Shown in pieces: positions 7,831 through 14,653 of a stretch of 59,197 bases of DNA. Position numbers and translations under genes: made by a program. The stretch comes from Flavipsychrobacter sp. Its GTDB lineage: Bacteria > Bacteroidota > Bacteroidia > Chitinophagales > Chitinophagaceae. Every line of letters begins with the position of its first letter. The stretch's first letter is position 1. Under the pieces are notes generated by a model. The model made no database searches. It was not told the DNA's origin and worked only from the letters and a program-made list of their open reading frames with translations. Where the stretch lies: the NCBI GenBank assembly GCA_016786665.1, contig JAEUVZ010000031.1, positions 1 to 59,197 of the forward strand. Reading direction: 5' to 3'.

Positions 7831-8559
7831 ATGGGTATTTTTCTCTTGCTGATCATACATTGGTATGCATCGCTTTTCTTTCAATCAGTATTTCACCACC
7901 GCTACGCGGCTCACGGTTTATTCACTATGTCGCGCGGATGGGAACGAACGTTCTTCGTAGGGTGCTTCATTACGCAAGGCTCTTCCTACATCAGCGCGCG
8001 CACGTACGGCATCATGCACCGCCTGCACCACGCGCATACCGACAAGCCGGAAGACCCCCACTCCCCGGAAAACACCCCCAACTTGTTTGCCATGATGTGG
8101 GACACCCGGAATAACTACAAAGACATACACACCGGCAAAACTGAAGTAGCTGAAAAGTACAAGAAAAACCTGCCACAGTGGGACTCATTCGACCGGTTTG
8201 CGCACAGCGGCATCACCAAAGCACTCTGGGTAGTATTGTACATTGCACTCTACATGGTGCTGGCTACCGAGTGGTGGCATTTTCTGTTCCTCCCGCTTAC
8301 CCTGGCCATGGGGGCCTTCCAGGGCGCGGTGGTTAACTGGTGGGCGCACAGGTTTGGCTACGCCAACTTCAAGATGGACAACACCTCCCGCAATATCCTC
8401 CCGTTCGATTTGTTCTTTTGGGGAGAGGCCTACCACAACAATCACCACCGCCACCCTTCTTCCCCCAACAACGCACACCGCTGGTTTGAGTGGGATATGG
8501 GCTACTTTGCCATGCGCACCCTGCACCGGTTGCAGGTGATACGGCTGGTGAAGGAGTAA
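7831..8559 (+). CDS. acyl-CoA/acyl-lipid desaturase (membrane di-iron)
   Basis: A 242-residue integral-membrane desaturase with the three histidine boxes: HHRYAAH near residue 25, HRLHHAHTDKPEDPHSP near residue 67, and HNNHHRHPSS near residue 205. These ligate the di-iron centre that introduces a double bond into fatty acyl chains. Hydrophobic spans (LLLIIHWYASLFF, LWVVLYIALYMVLAT, FLFLPLTLAMGAF) fit membrane topology. The short length with the first membrane helix right at the start matches the compact Bacteroidota type. It is divergent from a csp gene, which fits a role in membrane fluidity at low temperature (inference). Confidence 0.9.
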   Translation: MGIFLLLIIHWYASLFFQSVFHHRYAAHGLFTMSRGWERTFFVGCFITQGSSYISARTYGIMHRLHHAHTDKPEDPHSPENTPNLFAMMWDTRNNYKDIHTGKTEVAEKYKKNLPQWDSFDRFAHSGITKALWVVLYIALYMVLATEWWHFLFLPLTLAMGAFQGAVVNWWAHRFGYANFKMDNTSRNILPFDLFFWGEAYHNNHHRHPSSPNNAHRWFEWDMGYFAMRTLHRLQVIRLVKE

Positions 8560-8580
8560 CAGCAGCACAACAAATAAAAA

Positions 8581-8609
8581 GGGCCGTATCGTGATAGTCG
8601 ATACGGCCC
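8581..8609. terminator. bidirectional terminator between desaturase and ndk
   Basis: GGGCCGTATCG and CGATACGGCCC form an 11-bp perfect stem with a 7-nt loop. AAAAA precedes and CTTCGTATATTTTT follows, so it can serve both convergent genes. Confidence 0.85.
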
Positions 8610-8661
8610 TTCGTATATTTTTCCTGTCCCGCTATGCGGGGAACAATTGTGCAGCGTTCGC

Positions 8662-9078
8662 TTAGAAGCGCTCCAGCCCGTTGAAGAAGAAGTCTCCTTC
8701 TATTTTGGCGTTCTCATCGCTGTCAGAACCGTGAACGGCGTTCTCACCTATAGAGGCAGCATACTTCTTGCGGATAGTGCCTTCCTCAGCCTGGGCCGGG
8801 TTGGTAGCGCCTATCAGTGTGCGGAAATCGGCAACGGCGTTGTCCTTCTCCAGTATAGCCGCTACTATGGGGCCGCTGCTCATAAATTCAGTCAGCTCTC
8901 CGTAGAAGGGGCGCTCTTTGTGTACTTCGTAAAACTTACCGGCCTGGTCAAGGGTAAGGCGGGTATATTTCATAGCTACAATACGGAAACCAGCCGCATT
9001 GATCATTTGCAGGATATTACCAATATTACCGGCCTTGGTTGCGTCCGGCTTGATCATCGTGAAAGTGCGATTCGACAT
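8662..9078 (-). CDS. ndk: nucleoside diphosphate kinase
   Basis: 138 residues, the normal length. It moves the gamma phosphate from ATP to NDPs through a phosphohistidine; the active-site His is in NAVHGSDS, and the N-terminal [13 protein letters not shown] is diagnostic. Cytoplasmic. A minus-strand -7 box TACCTTTG lies 30 nt upstream of the start (9108-9115), giving a short leader. Convergent with the desaturase across a strong hairpin. Confidence 0.97.
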   Translation of the reverse strand: MSNRTFTMIKPDATKAGNIGNILQMINAAGFRIVAMKYTRLTLDQAGKFYEVHKERPFYGELTEFMSSGPIVAAILEKDNAVADFRTLIGATNPAQAEEGTIRKKYAASIGENAVHGSDSDENAKIEGDFFFNGLERF

Positions 9079-9107
9079 AAATTCTAATTAATTTTAATTT
9101 ACCGCCG

Positions 9108-9115
9108 CAAAGGTA
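9108..9115 (-). promoter_or_regulatory. -7 box of ndk
   Basis: On the minus strand TACCTTTG matches the TAnnTTTG consensus exactly, followed by GCGGCGG. It lies 30 nt before the ndk start codon. Confidence 0.6.
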
Positions 9116-9220
9116 AGGCATTGCCGCTTACCGTTCCCAAAGCGGAACAATTTTTTTATTTACCTTGCAGCCCGTTTCCCCGCCGGTTGCTGGCGGAAAC
9201 AATAAAATCGAACTCATAGA

Positions 9221-10219
9221 ATGCGCCCCATAGCCGAAGCCACCCCCTTATTGCAAACACCAAAGAAGATTTTTATCACCACCCACCACAAGCCGGATGG
9301 CGATGCCATAGGCAGCATGCTGGCGCTCTACCACTACCTCACCAGCAAAGGCCACAGCGTAACACCGGTTTCGCCGGGGGAACTGCCCGACTTCCTGATG
9401 TGGATGCCCGGCGTGGAGCACCTGCTGAACTATGAAGCCGAACCCAAGCTGGCCCTGCAGGCCCTGGCCGATGCGGATATAATCTATTGTGTAGACTTCA
9501 ACGATTACAGCCGCACCAAGCACCTGACCGAGCAGCTGGCCGCCGCCACCCAACCTAAAATACTGATAGACCACCACCTGATGCCAGCCCCGGTTTGGGA
9601 CTATGGCACCAGCATACCGGAGAAAAGCAGTACCGCCGAAATGGTGTACGACTACATTAATCAGTGCGGAGATAACAGCTTGATTAATAAAGATATAGCA
9701 GAGTGTATCTACACCGGAACCATGACCGATACCGGCTCGTTCCGCTTCGCCATAACCACGGCCGATGTACACGATATGATTGCCGACCTGAAACGCAAAG
9801 GACTGGAACACAGCATAGTACACGAGCACATATACGACTCCTGGTCGGAAAGCCGGATGAAGTTCCTGGGATACGTGCTGCTGGAGCGGATGGAAATATT
9901 CCCTAAGTACAACACCGGACTCATTACCCTCTCCAAAAAAGAACTGAGACTATTTAACGTGCAGAGCGGCGATACCGAAGGGCTCGTCAACTACCCCCTG
10001 AGCATCGCCAATGTGCGCTTTGCCACCCTCATTACCGAGCGCGGCGACGAGGTAAAACTCTCCTTCCGCAGCAAAGGCGACTTCGATGTAAGCTCGTTTG
10101 CCCGCGAACATTTTAGCGGCGGGGGCCACTTCAACGCCTCCGGCGGACGGTCAAAAGAATCTTTTAGCGAAACAGTAGCACGATTTAAGAAAATTTTGTC
10201 CGATATTCACCCCCGATAA
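9221..10219 (+). CDS. nrnA: bifunctional oligoribonuclease / PAP phosphatase, DHH family
   Basis: A 332-residue two-domain phosphoesterase. The N-terminal DHH domain shows HHKPDGDAIGS (residues about 23-33), a metal-binding ILIDHHLMP and TMTDTGSFRF; the C-terminal DHHA1 domain ends with GGGHFNASGG. NrnA degrades nanoRNAs to mononucleotides and can dephosphorylate pAp. Cytoplasmic, manganese dependent by family knowledge. It starts an apparent operon with three FKBP genes (20-bp gap to the first) and an M1 peptidase, a link that may be only positional. Confidence 0.93.
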   Translation: MRPIAEATPLLQTPKKIFITTHHKPDGDAIGSMLALYHYLTSKGHSVTPVSPGELPDFLMWMPGVEHLLNYEAEPKLALQALADADIIYCVDFNDYSRTKHLTEQLAAATQPKILIDHHLMPAPVWDYGTSIPEKSSTAEMVYDYINQCGDNSLINKDIAECIYTGTMTDTGSFRFAITTADVHDMIADLKRKGLEHSIVHEHIYDSWSESRMKFLGYVLLERMEIFPKYNTGLITLSKKELRLFNVQSGDTEGLVNYPLSIANVRFATLITERGDEVKLSFRSKGDFDVSSFAREHFSGGGHFNASGGRSKESFSETVARFKKILSDIHPR

Positions 10220-10239
10220 ATAATTATATAAACATAACA

Positions 10240-11136
10240 ATGAAAAAAATCAACGTTTCGCTTGTAGTAGCAGCCGCTGCTTTGCTCGGCTTTTCAGCTT
10301 GTAAAGAAAAACCAAAGTTCAAAGAACTGGGCGGTGGCCTCCAGTACATGATCGTTAAAGACGCTCCGGGAGACAAAAAGGCTAAATCCGGCGACTTTGT
10401 AGAGCTGCACGTGCGTATGAGCATAGACGATAGCCTGATGACCGACAGCAAAAGGGACAACCAGGGTAAACCCTTCGGCCCTATGCCGGTACAGGAGTCG
10501 CAAATGAAAGGCGATCTGTGGGATGGTATCAAACTGCTGAGCGTAGGCGATAGCGCTGTATTCCTGGTGTCTATAGACAGCATGATAGCGCAGCAAAAGA
10601 AAATGCAGCCGGATGCGCAGGTTCCGCCAATGTTCCAGGGTAAGAAATTCATGAAGTACGAAGTGGTGCTCGTGTCTGTAAAAACCAAAGACGAACTGCA
10701 GAAGGAAAACGACGCGAAGAACGCGGGACAGGCAGAAGCCGATGAAAAACTGCTGCAGGAGTACTTTACCAAGAACAACATAACGGCAACTAAAACACCA
10801 TCGGGCCTCTACTATGTGGTAACGCAGGAAGGTACCGGCGAAACCATTAAAGCCGGCCAGACCGCCGAAATGAAATACATAGGTAAAACCATGGACGGCA
10901 AAGTATTTGACGCCAACATGGGCCCTGAAGCCAAACATACCGATGTGCTGCAGGTAAATGTAGGCCAGGGTATGGTTATCCGTGGCTGGGACGAAGGACT
11001 GCAACTGCTGAAAAAAGGCAGCAAAGCTACCCTCTACATCCCTTCTACACTGGCTTATGGCGCTAATCCTCCTTCACCCGCTATCCCTGCCAACGCAGTG
11101 CTGATATTCGACGTGGAAGTGGCCAACGTAAAATAA
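10240..11136 (+). CDS. FKBP-type peptidyl-prolyl isomerase, lipoprotein (first of three)
   Basis: 298 residues. The signal peptide ends LLGFSAC, a good lipobox, so the protein is probably anchored in the envelope. The C-terminal FKBP domain (about residues 190-298) is complete: GLYYVVTQEGTGE, AEMKYIGKTMDGKVFDAN, VIRGWDEGLQLLKKGSKATLYIP and FDVEVANVK. The N-terminal half (about residues 27-150) starts with GLQYMIVKDAPGDKK and DDSLMTDSKRDN, a weak copy of the same fold, joined by a charged helix (KTKDELQKENDAKNAGQAEA). It should help fold exported proteins. 20 bp after nrnA and 19 bp before the next FKBP gene. Confidence 0.93.
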   Translation: MKKINVSLVVAAAALLGFSACKEKPKFKELGGGLQYMIVKDAPGDKKAKSGDFVELHVRMSIDDSLMTDSKRDNQGKPFGPMPVQESQMKGDLWDGIKLLSVGDSAVFLVSIDSMIAQQKKMQPDAQVPPMFQGKKFMKYEVVLVSVKTKDELQKENDAKNAGQAEADEKLLQEYFTKNNITATKTPSGLYYVVTQEGTGETIKAGQTAEMKYIGKTMDGKVFDANMGPEAKHTDVLQVNVGQGMVIRGWDEGLQLLKKGSKATLYIPSTLAYGANPPSPAIPANAVLIFDVEVANVK

Positions 11137-11155
11137 ATAAAACGTACACAACAAC

Positions 11156-12061
11156 GTGTTTAATAGCAAACTAACAAAGCTTACCCTCATTGCATGCACT
11201 CTTGGTGCATGCAATGTTGCGTATGCGCAGAACGGAAACAAAAGAGCGGGCTTCACCTACCTGCCCAACGGGCTCTCTTACCGGATAGTAAAAGACGCAC
11301 CGGGCGGGCGCAACCCCGTTACCGGAGACCTCCTTCGCGTGGACCTGCGCGGCAGCCTGGACGACAGCCTGCTGGTAGACAGCCGCAAGGATAACGGCGG
11401 CAAGGCGATGGAAGTGCCCATGATGGACCCGGCTTACGATGGCGATATCATGACCGGCATCCGCCTGATGACGGCGGGTGACAGTGCGGTGTTTTACCTC
11501 TCAGTAGATACCCTGGTGAAGCGCACCTTCCCACAGGGCGGCGAGATACCTGCCGTACTGCAAGGCAAGAAAGAACTGCGCTACGAGGTAACGCTCTATG
11601 CGGTAAGCTCGCCCGAAGAAGCGGAAAAAGAACGTGAGGCGGCGGAAATGGTGCAGCTGGCTACCGACGATAAAAAACTGCAGGACTACTTCAGCAAAAA
11701 CAAACTGAAGCCAAAGAAAACGGCTTCCGGCCTTTACTACCTGGTTACCACAGAGGGAACCGGCGAGACCATTAAATCCGGGCAGACCGCCAGTGTGAAA
11801 TATATTGGCACGACATTGGATAATAAGGTATTTGACGCGAACATGGGCCCGGAAGCGAAACGCACCGAACCCCTGGAAGTAGCCGTAGGGCAAGGCATGG
11901 TAATAAGGGGCTGGGACGAAGGACTGCAACTGCTGAAGAAAGGTACTAAGGCAAAGCTGTTCATCCCTTCACCGCTGGCATACGGCGCTACCGATATGGG
12001 CGAGCTGCTGAAGCCGTACTCCATACTCGTGTTTGAAGTAGTAATAGAGGACGTAAAATAA
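11156..12061 (+). CDS. FKBP-type peptidyl-prolyl isomerase (second of three)
   Basis: 301 residues from a GTG start at 11156. The signal peptide has both a lipobox-like LGAC and a signal peptidase I-like AYAQ, so lipidation is uncertain. Same plan as its neighbours: a degenerate N-terminal FKBP-like part (GLSYRIVKDAPGGRNP, DDSLLVDSRKDNGG), a charged linker and a C-terminal FKBP domain with VIRGWDEGLQLLKKGTKAKLFIP. Its 80s-loop is shortened to AYGATDMGELLKPYS and lacks the PPSPAIPAN segment seen in the other two, so the ligand pocket may differ. A perfect 11-bp hairpin lies inside the signal-peptide codons. Confidence 0.9.
   Translation: MFNSKLTKLTLIACTLGACNVAYAQNGNKRAGFTYLPNGLSYRIVKDAPGGRNPVTGDLLRVDLRGSLDDSLLVDSRKDNGGKAMEVPMMDPAYDGDIMTGIRLMTAGDSAVFYLSVDTLVKRTFPQGGEIPAVLQGKKELRYEVTLYAVSSPEEAEKEREAAEMVQLATDDKKLQDYFSKNKLKPKKTASGLYYLVTTEGTGETIKSGQTASVKYIGTTLDNKVFDANMGPEAKRTEPLEVAVGQGMVIRGWDEGLQLLKKGTKAKLFIPSPLAYGATDMGELLKPYSILVFEVVIEDVK
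11189..11215 (+). repeat. perfect inverted repeat within the second FKBP signal-peptide region
   Basis: ATTGCATGCAC (11189-11199), a 5-nt loop TCTTG, then GTGCATGCAAT (11205-11215): an 11-bp perfect stem that starts 33 nt after the GTG start codon. It codes for part of the signal peptide (IACTLGACN). It could fold in the mRNA and affect translation. Confidence 0.8.
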
Positions 12062-12096
12062 ACACCCCCTAAAAGAAAAACACCTTTAACAAACAA

Positions 12097-12951
12097 ATGA
12101 AGAAAGTACTTTTTGCAGCGTGCGGCCTGCTGGCCTGCACCGCGGCACAGGCTCAAGACAAAGGTTTTACAATGCTGCCCAGCGGCTTGCAATACAACCT
12201 GGTGAAGGACGCACCCGGCGATAAAAAAGCAAAATCGGGCGACTATGTGCTGATGCACCTGCAACGCAAGTCTGCCGATACATTGCTGTTCGATTCCCGC
12301 ACGCTCAATAACAATGAGCCCGTACCCTACCCCATTGCCAACGTGGCTTTTGCGGGAGACCCGGTGGAAGCGCTGATGATGGTAACCCCCGGCGATAGCA
12401 TCGTGATACGGGTGCCGGTAGACTCGCTGCGCAAGAACAACATTCAGTACCCATACACCGGGCTTGATATGTACATAAAAGTAGTGGACATAAAGACCAA
12501 AACGGAAATGGAAGAAGAGGCTAAAAAGAAAGCCGAAGCCCAGAAAGGAATAGACGACAAACTGATAGCCGACTACCTGAAGAAGAACAAGATAAAAGCA
12601 AAGAAAACCGAATCAGGTCTGTACTATTCAATAACCAAACCAGGTGAAGGCGAAGTGATAAAAGCCGGGCAGACAGCGCACGTAATGTATGTGGGCAAGC
12701 TGCTGGACGGAACTATCTTTGACGCCAACATGGGTGCCGACGCCAAACACACCGACCCACTGCAGGTACGCGTGGGCCAGGGAATGGTAATAAAAGGCTG
12801 GGACGAAGGACTGCTGCTGCTGAAGAAAGGCGAAAAGGCCACCTTCTACATCCCCTCCCCGATGGCATATGGCCCCCAAAGCCCCAGCCCGGCAATACCC
12901 GCCAACTCCGTGCTCGTGTTTGATGTAGAGATAACCAATGTGGTTCAATAA
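12097..12951 (+). CDS. FKBP-type peptidyl-prolyl isomerase (third of three)
   Basis: 284 residues with a signal peptide (MKKVLFAACGLLACTAAQAQ) that again mixes a lipobox-like LLAC with an AQA cut site. N-terminal degenerate FKBP-like region (GLQYNLVKDAPGDKKAKSGD), a lysine-rich linker (EMEEEAKKKAEAQKG), and a C-terminal FKBP domain with HVMYVGKLLDGTIFDAN, VIKGWDEGLLLLKKGEKATF and SPSPAIPANS. Part of the tandem triplet; high likeness of the C-terminal domains shows the genes arose by duplication. It overlaps the M1 peptidase gene by 14 nt if that gene starts at 12938. Confidence 0.93.
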   Translation: MKKVLFAACGLLACTAAQAQDKGFTMLPSGLQYNLVKDAPGDKKAKSGDYVLMHLQRKSADTLLFDSRTLNNNEPVPYPIANVAFAGDPVEALMMVTPGDSIVIRVPVDSLRKNNIQYPYTGLDMYIKVVDIKTKTEMEEEAKKKAEAQKGIDDKLIADYLKKNKIKAKKTESGLYYSITKPGEGEVIKAGQTAHVMYVGKLLDGTIFDANMGADAKHTDPLQVRVGQGMVIKGWDEGLLLLKKGEKATFYIPSPMAYGPQSPSPAIPANSVLVFDVEITNVVQ

Positions 12952-14587
12952 TAAACATATGATTTGTGTGATGTGGTATTTGCTCCTGGCAAATACCACA
13001 TTTGCATATAGCCGTGCCGATAGCCTGCGCGGCGGTAATGGCAATGGCCGCAACTGGTGGGACGTACAGAAATATGAGCTGAACATCACCTTCGATACCG
13101 CCACCCGCAGCATCAGCGGCACCAACCTCCTCTTTGTAAAGAAGCGGGGCGATTACGACAGCCTGCAGATAGACCTGCAGGAACCCATGATGATAGACAG
13201 CGTTATCTGCCGGGGCCGCAAAGTGGAGTTTGTGCGCGAAGGCAACGTGTACTGGCTGCTGAAACCTTTCGTGAACCGCAACCCCAGGGTAACGGAGCAA
13301 TTTGCCAGCTACGATGCCTTTGTGGTGTACTTCCACGGCAGGCCGCGCGAGGCCGTAAAACCACCCTGGGATGGCGGAGTGATATGGGGACGCGACAGTA
13401 TGGGCAATGCCTGGCACTCCGTAGCTTGCCAGGGGCTGGGCGCCAGCGTGTGGTGGCCCTGCAAAGACCAGCAGAGCGATGAACCCGACCAGGGCATGAA
13501 CATAACGCTGAACGCCCCCGCAAAGTTCACCGTTGTAAGTAATGGCCGCCTGCTCACCGGGCCAAAGGAAGAAGCCAATGACACCCGCACCTGGACATGG
13601 TCGGTGAAGAATCCTATCAATAGCTACGATGTCAGCTTTTACCTGGGCGACTATATTCATTGGCAAGATACCTTCGCCGGGGAAAAGGGTACGCTCGACC
13701 TCTCTTTTTATGCGCTGAGCTACAACCGCGAAAAGGCTGAAAAGCATTTTGCGGTCACGAAAGAAATGCTGCGCTGCTTTGAGCACTGGATGGGCCCCTA
13801 CCCTTTCTACGAAGACGGCTACAAACTGGTAGAAGCCCCCTTCCTGGGCATGGAGCACCAAAGTGCCATAGCTTACGGAAACCTGTACCAGATGGGGTAT
13901 ATGGGTCGCGACCGCAGCAAGACGGGCGTGGGCATGAGTTTCGATTTTATCATCATCCACGAAAGCGGCCACGAGTGGTACGGAAACAATATCACCGCCG
14001 CCGACATAGCCGACAACTGGATACACGAGGGATTCACCACCTACTCCGAAACGCTCTTTGCCGGCTGGATACTGGATAAGGCCAGCGCTTACCGCTATGT
14101 AAAGGGCGAGCGCGAGAACATCCTCAACAACATTCCCGTGGTAGCGCCCTACGGTGTACACGGCCATGGCTCGGGTGATATGTACGACAAAGGCGCCAAC
14201 CTGGTACATATGATACGCGTGCTGATGAACGACGATGAAAAGTTCCGCAGCATGTTGCGCGACATGAACAAAAATTACTATCACGCCATCGTTACAGGTG
14301 CCGGGATAGAGGAATTCATTATCAATTACACCGGCCTCCGCCTGGAACCACTCTTCAACCAATATCTCCGCACCACCCAGGTACCGGAGCTGGAGTACCA
14401 CATCAAAAACGGCCAACTGCACTACCGTTTCAACCATGCGGTGGAGGGTTTTTCGCTGCCTTTGGTAGCTACCGCAGGCAAGGTGCAGCAAACCATCACT
14501 GTTACCCCTAAATGGCAGTCGGTAAAATGGCCCCACGGTTATAATATCACCTTCTCCGACGACTTCTATTATTTTGTAAAGCAGTAA
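12938..14587 (+). CDS. M1-family zinc metallopeptidase
   Basis: 549 residues with a signal peptide or N-anchor (MICVMWYLLLANTTFAYS). The zinc site HEXXH-18-E is clear: His341, Glu342, His345 and Glu364 in HESGHEWYG and NWIHEGFTTYSE. The substrate-binding loop reads FLGMEHQSA, the GxMEx form of the GAMEN motif, as in other Bacteroidota M1 enzymes. It would trim N-terminal residues of peptides in the periplasm. The start at 12938 overlaps the FKBP gene; ATG 12959 would give a shorter n-region without the lysine. End of the nrnA-FKBP operon. Confidence 0.9.
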   Translation: MWFNNKHMICVMWYLLLANTTFAYSRADSLRGGNGNGRNWWDVQKYELNITFDTATRSISGTNLLFVKKRGDYDSLQIDLQEPMMIDSVICRGRKVEFVREGNVYWLLKPFVNRNPRVTEQFASYDAFVVYFHGRPREAVKPPWDGGVIWGRDSMGNAWHSVACQGLGASVWWPCKDQQSDEPDQGMNITLNAPAKFTVVSNGRLLTGPKEEANDTRTWTWSVKNPINSYDVSFYLGDYIHWQDTFAGEKGTLDLSFYALSYNREKAEKHFAVTKEMLRCFEHWMGPYPFYEDGYKLVEAPFLGMEHQSAIAYGNLYQMGYMGRDRSKTGVGMSFDFIIIHESGHEWYGNNITAADIADNWIHEGFTTYSETLFAGWILDKASAYRYVKGERENILNNIPVVAPYGVHGHGSGDMYDKGANLVHMIRVLMNDDEKFRSMLRDMNKNYYHAIVTGAGIEEFIINYTGLRLEPLFNQYLRTTQVPELEYHIKNGQLHYRFNHAVEGFSLPLVATAGKVQQTITVTPKWQSVKWPHGYNITFSDDFYYFVKQ

Positions 14588-14641
14588 TCACAGGAAATCC
14601 ACAAGGCATTACCTACTCCCGGTAATCTCCCCCCTTTTTGC

Positions 14642-14649
14642 TAGGTTTG
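14642..14649 (+). promoter_or_regulatory. -7 box directly before the mutS start
   Basis: TAGGTTTG matches TAnnTTTG and lies only 4 nt before the GTG at 14654, so transcription would begin at or next to the start codon. Confidence 0.45.
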
Positions 14650-14653
14650 TAGG

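Noticed and set aside
13840-13880. M1 peptidase lacking its GAMEN glutamate
   Set aside because: The loop reads GMEHQ, which still has the Glu in the right place, so the enzyme looks intact.
12713-14536. 607-residue minus-strand ORF
   Set aside because: It is antisense to the FKBP and M1 peptidase genes, which have clear active-site motifs; the long open frame results from codon bias.
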